A stretch of 64,000 nucleotides of DNA from Agromyces intestinalis (GCF_008365295.1 NZ_CP043505.1:2046001-2110000); one strand, 5' to 3'. Shown: positions 8,781 through 21,911, counted from the stretch's first letter. Translations and numbers: made by a program. The notes: generated by a model not told the origin, from the sequence alone.

Positions 8781-9455
8781 ATGCAGGAATCGAGCGTCAC
8801 GGCCGACGGTCGCCGGTTGCGCGGGGATGCCTCGCGGCGGTCGGTGCTCGCCGTCGCCGTCGATCTCGCGTCGGTCGAGGGGCTCGACCAGGTCTCGATC
8901 GGGCGGATCGCTTCGGTCTCGCTCACGAGCAAATCCAGCGTCGCCACGCTCTTCGGCACGAAGGAGCGCCTGCAGCTGGCCGCGGTTGCGGCCGCGCGCG
9001 AGCGATTCCTCGACCACGTGGTCGATCCGGCACGGGTGCAACCACGTGGCATCCGTCGCCTGGTCGCACTCCTCGACCGTTCGGTGGCCTATTCGCAGGA
9101 TCGGGTGTTCCCGGGCGGCTGCTTCTTCTCGGCCGCGGCGGCCGACTTCCACTCGAAGCCGGGCAAGGTGCGCGATGCCATCGCCGCGCAGCTCGCCGAC
9201 TGGGTCGGCTACCTCGCCGTGTCGGCCCGGTACGCGCACGAGCAGGGCGAGCTGCCGGCCCTCGACGACCCCGACCAACTCGCGTTCGAGCTGCAGGGGC
9301 TCTTCGAGTGGATGAACCTGCTCGCCACGATCCGCGACACCGACGAGCCCTATGTGCGGGCGCGCCGGGCCTACCGCGACCGCCTGCTCGCGGCCGGCGC
9401 CGACCCGGCGATCGCCGACCTGGTGCTCGAGCCGGGCGCAGCGCTGCGTCCCTGA
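8781..9455 (+). CDS. TetR family transcriptional regulator
   Basis: A 224-residue repressor with an N-terminal helix-turn-helix: VLAVAVDLASVEGLDQVSIGRIA and SLTSKSSVATLFGTKERLQLA (residues about 20-65). A ligand domain follows with GGCFFSAAAADFHSKPG, the TetR_C-type helix seen in many actinobacterial members. It starts at the ATG at 8781, directly after paired ACGAACGTTCGT palindromes that it is likely to bind. The divergent alpha/beta hydrolase is the obvious target. The inducer is unknown. Confidence 0.9.
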   Translation: MQESSVTADGRRLRGDASRRSVLAVAVDLASVEGLDQVSIGRIASVSLTSKSSVATLFGTKERLQLAAVAAARERFLDHVVDPARVQPRGIRRLVALLDRSVAYSQDRVFPGGCFFSAAAADFHSKPGKVRDAIAAQLADWVGYLAVSARYAHEQGELPALDDPDQLAFELQGLFEWMNLLATIRDTDEPYVRARRAYRDRLLAAGADPAIADLVLEPGAALRP

Positions 9456-9576
9456 CCTGCTCCAACGCCGAGCGAGGGCCGGCCCTGCGGGCACGCTGCA
9501 TGAACACGTCCGCTCCCGCGCTGAGGGAGGATGGGGCTGCGCTGACGACCCGACCGGACGACGACGAGGTGACCCC

Positions 9577-10743
9577 ATGACCCTTCCCCCACCAGGGCAA
9601 CCCCACGGTGCACCGACACCGCCGGCGACGGTGCCGTTCGACACCCGCCCGCTGACCGAACCCGTCGATCCCGCGCAGATCGCGGCCTCGACACGAAGCC
9701 TGTCGGGTTCGGGTGGCACCTCCTCCTCGACGGCCAAGTTCGCCGTCGTCATCATCAGCGTCGCCGCTGGACTGCTGTTGCTCAGCATGGTGGTCTCAGC
9801 TGTCGTCGGCATCCTGGCCGGCCGGAGTGGTGGCGGGCTGCCGCAGGCGATGCAACTGCTGATCATCGCCCTGATCGGCCTGGGCGCGCTGGTCGTCGCG
9901 CGCAAGAGGGCGGCGGCGCGGGCCGAGCGCCGGTTCCGACTCGACCGCTTCGCGCGTGCCAACGGCATGACGTATCAGCCGACGTTCGCTGCGCCGGGAC
10001 TGCCCGGCATGATCTTCGGACTGGGACGCGGGCGGCAGGCGACCGACCAGGTGCGCGGGTATCAGCCCCGGTTCGTCGAGTTCGCCAACTACGAGTACAC
10101 GACCGGCTCGGGCAAGAACAAGACCGTGCACACATGGGGGTACGTCGCCATCAAGCTCAACGTGCCGCTGCCGCACATCGTGCTCGACGCGGTCGGCAAC
10201 AACGGGCTGTTCGGCTCGAACCTTCCGATGGCGTTCGACAGAGCTCAGCGCCTGAGCCTCGAGGGAGATTTCGACCGCTACTTCGCGCTGTACTGCCCCG
10301 AGGGCTACGAGCGCGATGCGCTGTACCTGTTCACGCCCGACATCATGGCCCGCTTGATCGACAACGCCGCGGAGCTCGACGTCGAGATCGTCGACGACTG
10401 GATGTTCTTGTATGCCAAGCGCGATTTCTCGACCCTCGATCCGGCGACGTGGGCGTGGCTCTTCTCGGTGGTCGGCGCGCTGCTCGACAAGTTCACGCGG
10501 TGGGAGCGGTGGCGCGACGATCGGCTGAGCGTGACGGCGAGCGGCGCAGCCGTCGGGCGTACGGCATCCCCGCTGCCGTTCGTCGCACCGATCGATTCCC
10601 TGCGCCCACCGCCCGGCGTGGCCGCGCCGGGGCGGCGCCTCGCGCGGGGCATCCGGTGGGCACCGATCATCATCGTCGGGGTGATCCTGCTGCCCTGGCT
10701 CATGCAGTTCGTCGGCGGATTCTTCGCGGTCCTGCTTCGCTGA
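9577..10743 (+). CDS. membrane protein of unknown function (DUF3137-like)
   Basis: A 388-residue membrane protein. A Pro-rich cytoplasmic N-terminus is followed by two transmembrane helices (FAVVIISVAAGLLLLSMVVSAVVG and AMQLLIIALIGLGALVVA), a soluble region with the pattern VEFANYEYTTGSGKNKTVHTWGYVAIKL...PHIVLDAVGNNGLFGSNL, and a C-terminal helix. The soluble part resembles DUF3137-type domains, whose function is not known. GAGGTGA precedes the ATG at 9577. It is convergent with the His-tailed regulator gene, with a hairpin between them. Confidence 0.7.
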   Translation: MTLPPPGQPHGAPTPPATVPFDTRPLTEPVDPAQIAASTRSLSGSGGTSSSTAKFAVVIISVAAGLLLLSMVVSAVVGILAGRSGGGLPQAMQLLIIALIGLGALVVARKRAAARAERRFRLDRFARANGMTYQPTFAAPGLPGMIFGLGRGRQATDQVRGYQPRFVEFANYEYTTGSGKNKTVHTWGYVAIKLNVPLPHIVLDAVGNNGLFGSNLPMAFDRAQRLSLEGDFDRYFALYCPEGYERDALYLFTPDIMARLIDNAAELDVEIVDDWMFLYAKRDFSTLDPATWAWLFSVVGALLDKFTRWERWRDDRLSVTASGAAVGRTASPLPFVAPIDSLRPPPGVAAPGRRLARGIRWAPIIIVGVILLPWLMQFVGGFFAVLLR

Positions 10744-10797
10744 GGCGGGGTCGCTGCCGGAGGTTGCCGAAGTCTGGCGACGGCCGGCGGTCGGACG

Positions 10798-10836
10798 CGT
10801 TTCGGCGCCGCGATCGGGTGATCGGGCGCCGAAACG
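10798..10836. terminator. hairpin between convergent genes
   Basis: Arms CGTTTCGGCGCC (10798-10809) and GGCGCCGAAACG (10825-10836) form a perfect 12-bp stem with a 15-base loop between the ends of two convergent genes. It lacks a T-run on either strand but is well placed to act as a bidirectional terminator or mRNA 3'-end stabiliser. Confidence 0.6.
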
Positions 10837-10857
10837 TGTTCAGAGGACGGGGGCGGA

Positions 10858-11577
10858 TCAGCCCTGGTCGCCGTGGCGGCGCTTGCGCCCGTGACCCTCG
10901 TGCACGTGGACGTGCACGTGCACGTCCTGGTGCGGTGCAGGGTGGTGCGGCCCGGAGCCGGCCCGCGGGTCGTGGCCGTAGCCGTGCCCGTGACCGTCGC
11001 CGGGAGCGAAGCCCGGGAAGCCCGGTCGCCCGAACCCGTGCCCGTGGCCGTGCCCGAAGCCGTGCCGGTGGCCGAAGCCGCGTCGGCCGAAGCCGCGGCC
11101 GCCGCGTCGACCGCGGGGCATCGGCTGCGACTCGTCCCAGCCGAGCTCGCGCGCGATCGCCTCGAGGGTTGCGAGCGTGGTCGCGAAGTCCTCGGGGCTC
11201 ACGGCGCCGGCGACGCGGGCGCGCAGCCCGGTCACCCGCTCGAGCAGGCGGTCGCGGGCCTCGCGACCCGCGTCGGTGAGCGACGGGCCCTCGTGCGCGT
11301 CGGTCGGCACATCGACCCAGCCGAGCTCGGCCAGCCGGCCGAGCAGGTCGGGCCGGTGGCGCAGCTTGTGCGCCAGTCGCTCGTCCTCGGCGTCGCCGGC
11401 GAGCAGGTTCAGCGTGCGCCAGTCGCGGCGCGTGACGCCTTCGTCGGCGAACAGAGTGCCCATCTCGTCGGAGATGCGGCGGTCGACCAGCTTCAGCCAG
11501 AAGCCGAGCGGTCGGCGGGAGGTCGGGAATTCGGGCTTCTCGGAGGCGGATGCCTCGGTGAACTCGTGGTTCGTCAT
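10858..11577 (-). CDS. MarR/PadR-like regulator with His-rich C-terminal tail
   Basis: A 239-residue protein. Residues about 20-150 form a winged-helix regulator: LGFWLKLVDRRISDEMGTLFADEGVTRRDWRTLNLLAG, then a wing and a dimerisation helix. Residues about 155-239 are a low-complexity tail rich in Gly, Arg and His with HGHGHGHG-like runs and VHVHVHVHEGHG. Such a tail could bind transition metals, making a metal-responsive regulator plausible, but this is inference. GAGAGGA lies upstream of the ATG at 11577. It is divergent from another MarR-type gene, with a 16-bp palindrome between them. Confidence 0.75.
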   Translation of the reverse strand: MTNHEFTEASASEKPEFPTSRRPLGFWLKLVDRRISDEMGTLFADEGVTRRDWRTLNLLAGDAEDERLAHKLRHRPDLLGRLAELGWVDVPTDAHEGPSLTDAGREARDRLLERVTGLRARVAGAVSPEDFATTLATLEAIARELGWDESQPMPRGRRGGRGFGRRGFGHRHGFGHGHGHGFGRPGFPGFAPGDGHGHGYGHDPRAGSGPHHPAPHQDVHVHVHVHEGHGRKRRHGDQG

Positions 11578-11639
11578 GGTGTTTCCTCTCTCGGTGCGCT
11601 CGAGGTGAGCGCCCGGCGCGCGATGCGCGATTCCTATTG

Positions 11640-11655
11640 CATGTCAATTGACATG
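11640..11655. promoter_or_regulatory. 16-bp perfect palindromic operator
   Basis: CATGTCAATTGACATG is a perfect palindrome in the 97-base gap between the two divergent MarR-like genes. A further half-site, GACATGTATG, overlaps the start of the + strand gene at 11668-11677. The short spacer-free dyad is typical of MarR-family operators. Confidence 0.75.
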
Positions 11656-11674
11656 TATATGTAGGATGACATGT

Positions 11675-12307
11675 ATGTCGGACGCTCGTCAACCCGCTCC
11701 CGGTGGACGCTCAGGTTCCGGCGACGATGCGGATGTCACGACCGACGCCGTGGCTGCGATCGAGGCGGCGCTCGGCTCGCTGCGACGAGGTGCTCGGTTC
11801 GGTCCGCCGGGCGCGGGCGGACCCTTCGGCCCGCGCGGGCCGTTCGGTCCCTTCGGTGGCGCCCCTGGAGGGCCGTTCGGCCCCGGTGGTCCGTTCGGCG
11901 GTCGACGCGGTGGTCCGCAGCACGGTCACCATGGCCACGACGAGCACCCGGGCCACCCCGGCAGAGGCCGCGGCGGGCACGCCGCGTTCCGCCTGCTGGC
12001 GGCGCTCGAGGCGCACGGCCCGCAGTCGGTCACCGAGGTCGCCGCGCACATCGGCGTCGACCAGCCGCGGGCGAGCCGGCTCGTGCAGGCTGCGGTCGAC
12101 GCCGGTCACGTGCGGCGCGAGCCCGATCCGAGCGACGCGCGGCGGAGCATCCTGATCGTGACCGATTCGGGGCGCGCGCTGCTCAGCGCGACCGTCGGCC
12201 GTCGGCGCGAGGCGATCGAGACGGCGCTCGCGGGGTTCTCAGCCGACGAGCGTGCGGAGTTCGCGCGGCTGCTGACGCGGTTCGTCGAGGGGTGGCCGCG
12301 GGGCTGA
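11675..12307 (+). CDS. MarR family regulator with Gly/Pro/Phe-rich N-terminal region
   Basis: A 210-residue regulator. Residues about 35-105 are low complexity with repeated GPFGPxGPFG units and a short HGHHGHDEHPGHP histidine patch. Residues about 110-205 are a MarR winged helix: FRLLAALEAHGPQSVTEVAAHIGVDQPRASRLVQAAVDAGHVRREPDPSDARRS, with the DxRR wing. The start at 11675 is chosen for AGGA eight bases upstream; an ATG at 11648 lies inside the operator. The pair of divergent regulators shares His-rich or compositionally biased arms and one operator. Confidence 0.8.
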   Translation: MSDARQPAPGGRSGSGDDADVTTDAVAAIEAALGSLRRGARFGPPGAGGPFGPRGPFGPFGGAPGGPFGPGGPFGGRRGGPQHGHHGHDEHPGHPGRGRGGHAAFRLLAALEAHGPQSVTEVAAHIGVDQPRASRLVQAAVDAGHVRREPDPSDARRSILIVTDSGRALLSATVGRRREAIETALAGFSADERAEFARLLTRFVEGWPRG

Positions 12308-12325
12308 GCCCGGTGTGCGGGTCAC

Positions 12326-12377
12326 GGGGTTTCGAGACGCGTCCTCGCTGCGCTCGGCCGCTCCTCAACCAGCGGGG
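12326..12377. repeat. dispersed intergenic repeat, copy 1
   Basis: A GGGTTTCGAGACGCG... stretch ending in CTCCTCAACCAGCGGGGG between the convergent MarR and TetR genes. The same frame of words (GGTCTCGATACG/GAGACG ... CTCGACCA) recurs at 18620, 23157 and, inverted, 60146. Confidence 0.6.
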
Positions 12378-12378
12378 G

Positions 12379-13017
12379 CTACTTCGCCCCTTCGAGGCGC
12401 GCGACGAGTTCGTCGATGACGGTGCTCACGAGCTTCGGCATCTCCACCGCGTCGGGCTCGAGCAGCCACTGCACCTGCAGGCCGTCCATCACGGCGATGA
12501 GGGTCGACGCCGCGTCGAGCAGCGCCTGGCGGTCGGTGTTGCCGGTGACCTCGCCGAAGACCCCGGCGATCTTCTCGCGCAGGATGTGCAGGCGCTCGTG
12601 GAAGTAGTCGTGGGCGGGATGCCCGTCGGTCACCGACTCCCCTGAGAGCACCGAGTACGCTTGCACGACGCCGCGGCGGTGCGTGTTCTCCTCGACGGTG
12701 TCGACCAGGTGCTGGAGGAATGCCGGCCCCTCGGTCTGCGCACGGGCGGGCACGCCGTTGACCTCCTCGCCGTCGCGGTACTTCAGCATCGCGACGAGCA
12801 GCCCCTCCTTGCTGCCGAAGTGATGCAGCACGCCGGCGTGGGTCATGCCGGCCTCCTCGGCGACCTCGACGAGCGCGCCCTTGTTGTAGCCGCGTGCGCC
12901 GAACACCTTCATGGCCGCCTTGAGCACGGCCTCACGTCGTTCGAGCGTGCGTGCCTGCGGGCGCTGCACCCGCTCGGCCGCGGGCTTCGCGCGGGTCTCG
13001 GTACGAGCTGCGTCCAC
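12379..13017 (-). CDS. TetR family regulator of the beta-glucoside locus
   Basis: A 212-residue TetR regulator. The HTH spans REAVLKAAMKVFGARGYNKGALVEVAEEAGMTHAGVLHHFGSKEGLLVAML (residues about 28-78), followed by an all-helical ligand domain. A GTG start at 13017 is supported by GGAAGGA upstream. It is divergent from the GH3 beta-glucosidase gene, whose promoter region has an ACTTAC-N6-GTAAGT dyad, so it probably represses the glucosidase-importer operon until a glucoside-derived signal appears. The ligand is not known. Confidence 0.85.
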   Translation of the reverse strand: MDAARTETRAKPAAERVQRPQARTLERREAVLKAAMKVFGARGYNKGALVEVAEEAGMTHAGVLHHFGSKEGLLVAMLKYRDGEEVNGVPARAQTEGPAFLQHLVDTVEENTHRRGVVQAYSVLSGESVTDGHPAHDYFHERLHILREKIAGVFGEVTGNTDRQALLDAASTLIAVMDGLQVQWLLEPDAVEMPKLVSTVIDELVARLEGAK

Positions 13018-13160
13018 CAGTGTTTCCTTCCCGATGCGCTCTGCGCGGCATCCGGCCTCGAATCGTTTCGGTCGGCGCGCGCGTGCGCTGACCGTAAGGA
13101 TGGCACGTCCGCGCTGCCGATGCGAGGAGCGCGACGCGTTACCGAACCGTTATCCCTTCA

Positions 13161-13182
13161 ACTTACTTACAAGTCAGTAAGT
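13161..13182. promoter_or_regulatory. TetR operator upstream of the beta-glucosidase gene
   Basis: ACTTAC-AAGTCA-GTAAGT at 13165-13182 is a perfect 6+6 dyad with a 6-base spacer; an extra ACTTAC half-site overlaps at 13161-13166. It lies 50-70 bases before the GTG start of the GH3 gene and faces the divergent TetR gene. Confidence 0.75.
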
Positions 13183-13234
13183 GTGTCACGATGGCTCGCG
13201 TCACTCAATGACGAGCCCTGAAGGAGACTACGGC

Positions 13235-15796
13235 GTGACCTCGACCACCACGGCCAGCGGAACCGACGAGCGGGCTGCACATCGGCCCGATCCGACCGCC
13301 CTCGCCCTCGAGGACGCCATCGCCATCGCGACCGCGCTCCCGCTCGCCGACAAGGTGCGATTGCTCACCGGCGCCGCCACCTGGACCCTCACCGAACTGC
13401 CGCAGCTCGGCCTGCGGACGATGACGGTCTCCGATGGCCCCATCGGCGTTCGCGGCACCGGCGAGGACGGCCTGCCCTCCGCGCAGATGCCCGCGCCGAG
13501 CGCCACCGCCGCCACGTGGGACGTGCGCCTCCAGGCCGCGCTCGGCGAGCTGATGGCCGCCGAGGCCCGCCGCAAGGGCGTCGACGTCGTGCTGGCCCCC
13601 GTCGTCAACCTGCAGCGCTCGCCCGTCGGCGGCCGGCACTTCGAGTGCTTCTCAGAAGACCCGTTGCTCACCGCCCGCCTCGCGGTCGCGTTCATCGGCG
13701 CGCTCCAGGAGCGCGGCATCGCCGGCTGCGTCAAGCACTTCATCGGCAACGAGACCGAGACCGACCGCACCACCTACCTCTCGCGCATCGACGAGCGTAC
13801 GCTGCGCGAGGTCTACCTCGCGCCGTTCGAGGCCGTCGTCGAAGCCGGCGTGTGGACGATCATGGCCGCCTACAACGGGCTCAGCCGCGACGGCGTCGAG
13901 CAGACCGCGACCGCGCACGGCCCGCTGCTGAACGGCATCCTCAAGGGCGAGTGGGCGTTCGACGGTGTCGTGATCAGCGACTGGCTCGCCACCAAGCACA
14001 CCGCGGAGTCGGCCGAGGGCGGCCTCGACCTGATCATGCCCGGCCCGGGCGGGCCCTGGGGTGCGGCGCTCGTCGCTGCGGTCGAGGCCGGCGAGGTCTC
14101 CGAGTCGGTCATCGACGACAAGGTGGCGCGCATCGTCCGCCTCGCCGAGCGGGTCGGCGCCCTGAGCGGTGTGGTCGGCGACGTGCTGCCCTTCGACCAG
14201 GCCGGCGCCACCGAGGACCCGGCCGGTGACGAGGTCGTCGCGCTGCTGCGCGAGGCCGCGGCGCGATCGACGGTCGTGCTGCGCAACGAGAGCGCGCTGC
14301 TTCCGATCGCATCCGGTGCGGATGCCCCGAAGCGCGTCGCGCTCATCGGCCACAACGCCGTCGAGCCCTTCACGCAAGGCGGCGGCAGCGCATTCGTCAC
14401 CGCACCCCACATCAGCGACCCGCTCGAGGCGCTGCGGGCCGCGCTGCCCGACACCGAGGTCGCCCGCTTCCGCGGCGGCGCTACGACCGTCACCGCTCCG
14501 CTCGTGCCCGGCGACCTCGTCACCACGCCCGACGGCGAGCCCGGCATCCGCATCGATCTGCTCGCCGCCGACGGCTCCACGGTCGAATCGCTCCAGGTTC
14601 CGGATGCCACGGGCCTCTGGTTCCCGGTCGCCGACGCCCGCGTGGCATCCGCCCGCCTGACCGCCGATGTCGCACTCGAGGGCGCCGGCCGTCACGTGAT
14701 CGAGGTCGGTCCGGTCGGCGCGCACCGCGTCGACGTCGACGGCGAACTGCGCGGCGAGTCGACCGAGGAGGTCGGCGTCGAGGTCGTGCTGAACTCCAGC
14801 TACGCGAACCCGCCGATGATCGAGTCGACGATCGAGGTCGAGGCCGACCGCCGCGTGCGCGTCGAGGCCGACCTGCAGGTCATCGACGGCGAGAGCTACG
14901 GGCGGTTCGTGCGCGTGCACTTCCGCTACCGCGCCCCCGGCCTCACCGTCGACGAGGAGATCGAGCAGGCCGTCGCCGCGGCCGCCGACGCCGACCTCGC
15001 GGTCGTGGTCGTCGGCACCAACCCCGAGACCGAGTCCGAGGGCTGGGACCGCCCCGGCCTCGCGCTGCCCGGCCGGCAGGACGAGCTCGTGCGCCGCGTG
15101 GTGGCCGCGAACCCGCGCACCGTCGTCGTCGTGAACGCGGGCGCACCTGTCCTCCTGCCCTGGCTCGACGAGGTGCCCGCCGTGCTCTGGTGGTGGCTGC
15201 CCGGTCAGGAGGCCGGCTCGTCGCTCGCGGCGGTGCTCACCGGCGAGATCGAACCGAGCGGTCGGCTGCCGTGGACCCTCCCGGCGAGCGAGGCCGACGT
15301 GCCGGTGCCGAACGGGCTGCCCGTCGACGGCTACATCGACTACACCGAGGGCGCGCACGTCGGCCACCGCGGGTGGGACCGCCTCGGCCGCACCCCCGCC
15401 CGCGAGTTCGGGTACGGCCTCGGTTACGGTGAGTGGACCCACACCGGCCTCACCGTCGAGACCGGCGACGGGACATCCCCCTTCGTCACCGCCCGCCTGA
15501 CCGTCGCGAACGTCGGATCCGTCGACGCGCGAGAGGTCGTGCAGGCCTACCTCTCCGCCCCCGACGACACCGACGAGCAGCGCCCCCAGCGCTGGCTGGC
15601 GGGCTTCGCGCTCGTCGACGTCGCGGCGGGCGGCGAGGCATCCGTGTCGATCCCGATCGCGCGACGCGCCTTCGAGATCTGGGACACGGACACGCAAGCA
15701 TGGACTCTTCCGGCCGGAGCGTACGAGCTCCGGGTGGGCCGGTCCAGCAGAGACCTCCGACTGGCAGCACCGGTCGTCATCGGAGACACGAAGTAA
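13235..15796 (+). CDS. beta-glucosidase, glycoside hydrolase family 3
   Basis: Hydrolyses terminal beta-glucosyl residues from oligosaccharides or aryl glucosides, probably in the cytoplasm since no signal peptide is seen. The 853-residue protein has the order GH3 N domain (about 40-300), GH3 C domain (about 340-400 and 570-700) interrupted by a PA14-like insert (about 400-560), and a fibronectin-III-like end. The nucleophile is Asp249 in VVISDWLATKHT; KHFIGNETETDR supplies substrate-binding Lys and His. AAGGAG eight bases before GTG 13235 decides the start over an in-frame ATG at 13208. It leads an operon with a class-5 ABC importer. Confidence 0.93.
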   Translation: MTSTTTASGTDERAAHRPDPTALALEDAIAIATALPLADKVRLLTGAATWTLTELPQLGLRTMTVSDGPIGVRGTGEDGLPSAQMPAPSATAATWDVRLQAALGELMAAEARRKGVDVVLAPVVNLQRSPVGGRHFECFSEDPLLTARLAVAFIGALQERGIAGCVKHFIGNETETDRTTYLSRIDERTLREVYLAPFEAVVEAGVWTIMAAYNGLSRDGVEQTATAHGPLLNGILKGEWAFDGVVISDWLATKHTAESAEGGLDLIMPGPGGPWGAALVAAVEAGEVSESVIDDKVARIVRLAERVGALSGVVGDVLPFDQAGATEDPAGDEVVALLREAAARSTVVLRNESALLPIASGADAPKRVALIGHNAVEPFTQGGGSAFVTAPHISDPLEALRAALPDTEVARFRGGATTVTAPLVPGDLVTTPDGEPGIRIDLLAADGSTVESLQVPDATGLWFPVADARVASARLTADVALEGAGRHVIEVGPVGAHRVDVDGELRGESTEEVGVEVVLNSSYANPPMIESTIEVEADRRVRVEADLQVIDGESYGRFVRVHFRYRAPGLTVDEEIEQAVAAAADADLAVVVVGTNPETESEGWDRPGLALPGRQDELVRRVVAANPRTVVVVNAGAPVLLPWLDEVPAVLWWWLPGQEAGSSLAAVLTGEIEPSGRLPWTLPASEADVPVPNGLPVDGYIDYTEGAHVGHRGWDRLGRTPAREFGYGLGYGEWTHTGLTVETGDGTSPFVTARLTVANVGSVDAREVVQAYLSAPDDTDEQRPQRWLAGFALVDVAAGGEASVSIPIARRAFEIWDTDTQAWTLPAGAYELRVGRSSRDLRLAAPVVIGDTK

Positions 15797-15843
15797 CACC
15801 TGAGCACCTGCTCACATCCGAAGAAATGCAAGGAGGCATGGAA

Positions 15844-17511
15844 ATGCGCAAGCGCATCCTCGCCGCCGGGGCCGTCCTGGTCGCCGCCGGCTTGGTCTTC
15901 ACCGGCTGCAGCAGCAACTCAGGGGGTGACGATGGCGGTGCCAGCAGCAAGGTGCTGGTCGTCGGCATGCCCAACGGCCCGCAGTCGCCCAACCAGAACC
16001 CGCTCGCGACCGGCTCGGCGTCGCTCTCGCTCGGCTACGCGTTCGTGGTGTACGAGTCGCTGATGCAGATCAACGAGCTGCACCCGACCGACGACCCCAC
16101 CCCGTGGCTCGCCGAGTCGGTGGAGTGGAACGAGGACTCGACCCAGGCGACCATCACCCCCCGTGAGGGCGTGAAGTGGTCGGACGGCGAGGAGTTCACG
16201 GCCGACGACATCGCGTTCTCGGTCCAGCTCCGCAAGGACAACCCCGAGCTGAACATCGACTTCCCCGACCAGTACGGCGACATCTCGGTGGAGGACGGCA
16301 AGGTCGTCGTGAACTTCACGACCTCGCAGTACGTCAACCGCGACAAGCTGTACAAGCTGCTCATCGTGCCCGAGCACATCTGGGCCGAGGTCGACAACCC
16401 CGTCGAGTTCACCGACGACGAGATGATCGGCACCGGACCGTTCGTGCTCGACAAGTTCACCTCGCAGTCGGTGTCGCTGAAGCCGAACGCCGACTACTGG
16501 GGCGGGGCGCCGAAGGTGGGCGCGCTGCGCTACGACACCTTCAACGACAACAACGGCCTGACCACCGCCCTCACCACCGGTGAAGCGCAGTGGGGCTGGA
16601 CGTTCATCCCCGACTACGAGAACACCTTCATCGCCAAGAACCCCGAGCACTTCCACCAGGTGGCGGGCGGCGGTTTCGGTGCCGACGTGCTGTTCCTCAA
16701 CAACGAGACGAAGCCGTTCGACAACGCGGCGTTCCGTCAGGCGCTCAACCTGACCATGGACCGCGAGGAGATCTCGAAGAAGGCGGGCTACGGCGTCTGG
16801 CCGACGATCACCTCGGTGACGGGCATCCCGACCCCGACCGGTGACGCGTTCATCGCCGACGAGTTCCAGGGCCAGGAGCTCTCGGTGGACGTCGACGCTG
16901 CGAAGCAGATCCTCACCGACGCGGGCTACACGTGGGACGGCTCGGGGGCGCTCATCGACCCCGACGGCGAGAAGGTCTCGTTCGTGCTGACCAACCCGGC
17001 CGGCTGGAGCGATTACCTCTCGGCGCTCGACATCATCGCGGCCGGCGCCAAGGAGCTCGGCGCCGAGGCGACCGTCGAGGCGGCCGTGCAGGACACCTGG
17101 TTCAACGACATCATCCCGTTCGGCAACTTCCAGGCCACGCTGCACTGGGTCGACAACGGCTCCACGCCGTGGAACCTGTACTCGAACATCATGGACGGCG
17201 CGTCCTACGTGCCGCTCGGCGAGACCGCGAACTGGAACTTCGGCCGCTACAACAACCAGGCCGTCACCGACGCGCTCGCCGCGTTCAAGGCCGCATCGGA
17301 TGACGCGGCTCGCGCCGAGGCCATGCAGACCATCCAGGAGGCGTACGTGAACGACGCCCCCGGTCTCGTGATCTGGCAGCGGCCGGCCGTCGCGCAGTAC
17401 TCGACGGTGAACTACACGGGCTTCCCGACGGATGAGGACCCCTACGCCAACCCGCAGCCCACCGGGCCGCAGGCGGCGCTCATCCTCTCGAAGCTGGTTC
17501 CGACCGAGTGA
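15844..17511 (+). CDS. ABC transporter substrate-binding lipoprotein, family 5
   Basis: The extracytoplasmic binding protein of a peptide/oligosaccharide-type importer, 555 residues. The signal peptide [19 protein letters not shown] ends at lipobox FTGC with Cys22 as lipid site. The family-5 fold shows [40 protein letters not shown] and [10 protein letters not shown] near the C-terminus. AAGGAGG lies seven bases before ATG 15844; an ATG at 15838 is too close to it. It follows the GH3 gene, so beta-glucosides or cello-oligosaccharides are the likely cargo rather than peptides. Confidence 0.9.
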   Translation: MRKRILAAGAVLVAAGLVFTGCSSNSGGDDGGASSKVLVVGMPNGPQSPNQNPLATGSASLSLGYAFVVYESLMQINELHPTDDPTPWLAESVEWNEDSTQATITPREGVKWSDGEEFTADDIAFSVQLRKDNPELNIDFPDQYGDISVEDGKVVVNFTTSQYVNRDKLYKLLIVPEHIWAEVDNPVEFTDDEMIGTGPFVLDKFTSQSVSLKPNADYWGGAPKVGALRYDTFNDNNGLTTALTTGEAQWGWTFIPDYENTFIAKNPEHFHQVAGGGFGADVLFLNNETKPFDNAAFRQALNLTMDREEISKKAGYGVWPTITSVTGIPTPTGDAFIADEFQGQELSVDVDAAKQILTDAGYTWDGSGALIDPDGEKVSFVLTNPAGWSDYLSALDIIAAGAKELGAEATVEAAVQDTWFNDIIPFGNFQATLHWVDNGSTPWNLYSNIMDGASYVPLGETANWNFGRYNNQAVTDALAAFKAASDDAARAEAMQTIQEAYVNDAPGLVIWQRPAVAQYSTVNYTGFPTDEDPYANPQPTGPQAALILSKLVPTE

Positions 17512-17516
17512 TCGTC

Positions 17517-17548
17517 GGCGGGACCGTCGCTTCGGCGGCGGTCCCGCC
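17517..17548 (+). terminator. intercistronic hairpin after the binding-protein gene
   Basis: GGCGGGACCG (17517-17526) and CGGTCCCGCC (17539-17548) form a 10-bp stem just after the binding-protein stop and before the ATPase gene. Without a T-run it is more likely an attenuator or an mRNA stabiliser that keeps binding-protein expression above the rest of the operon. Confidence 0.5.
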
Positions 17549-17586
17549 GCTTACCCTGTTCCGGGGCCCGTTTCGAAGGTGAACGA

Positions 17587-18680
<1,094 letters not shown>

Positions 18681-18684
<4 letters not shown>

Positions 18685-19661
18685 GGTTCTTCGTCCGACG
18701 TGGCATCTTCTACGTGATCACCGCCTGGGCGGCCGTCACGATCAACTTCTTCATCCCGCGGATGATGCCGGGCGACCCGGTGAAGGCGCTCATCGCCAAG
18801 AACCAGGGCAAGATCCCGACCGACGCGATCCCCGCGCTGTACGCGATGTTCGGCCTCGACGAGAACGTGCCGCTCTGGCAGCAGTACCTCGACTACTGGG
18901 CGAACCTGTTCCGCGGCGACCTGGGCATCTCGTTCTCGCTGTTCCCGATGCCGGTGACCGAGGTCATCGCGCAGGCGCTGCCGTGGACGGTGGGCCTGGT
19001 CGGCATCGCGACGATCATCAGCTTCTTCGTCGGCACGATCATCGGCACCGGCATCGGCTGGCGGCGTGGCACCTGGGCCGACTCGCTGCTGCCGATCTCG
19101 ACGTTCTTCTCGGCGGTGCCGTACTTCTGGCTCGGCCTCATCGCGATCTTCGTGTTCTCGGTGACGCTCGGCTGGTTCCCGGCCTCGGGCAGCTACGACC
19201 GGTCGCTCATCCCCTCGTGGGACTGGGAGTTCGTCTCGTCGGTGATCTACTACGGCACGCTGCCGGCGCTGACGATCATCATCTCGTCGATCTCCGGCTG
19301 GATCCTCGGCATGCGCAACATGGTCGTGACGGTCTCGAGCGAGGACTACGTGACCGTCGCACAGGCCAAGGGGCTCTCGGAGCGCCGGGTCATGTTCAAC
19401 TACGCCGCCCGCAATGCCGTGCTTCCGCAGGTATCGAGCTTCGCGCTGTCGCTCGGCTTCATCGTCGGCGGCACGCTCATCATGGAGATGGTGTTCACCT
19501 ATCAGGGCATCGGCTTCCTCCTGTTCAACGCGGTGAACGCGAAGGACTACCCGCTCATGCAGGGCTGCTTCCTGGTGATCACCATCGCGGTGCTCGCGGC
19601 GAACATCCTCGCGGACTTCGTGTACGCGTTCCTCGATCCCCGTACCCGGCAGGAGGGCTGA
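18681..19661 (+). CDS. ABC transporter permease (DppB type)
   Basis: A membrane-spanning subunit of the class-5 importer, 326 residues, with six predicted helices. The N-terminal [33 protein letters not shown] is the classic DppB opening, and the EAA-type loop is [28 protein letters not shown]. The start codon overlaps the ATPase stop by four bases. One base separates its stop from the next permease. Confidence 0.92.
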
Positions 19662-19662
19662 C

Positions 19663-21911
<2,249 letters not shown>

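Noticed and set aside
13652..15799. 715-codon open frame on the minus strand
   Set aside because: It is the antisense of the GH3 beta-glucosidase gene; long antisense frames are expected in GC-rich DNA, and its translation shows no domain and an Arg/His/Asp-heavy composition.
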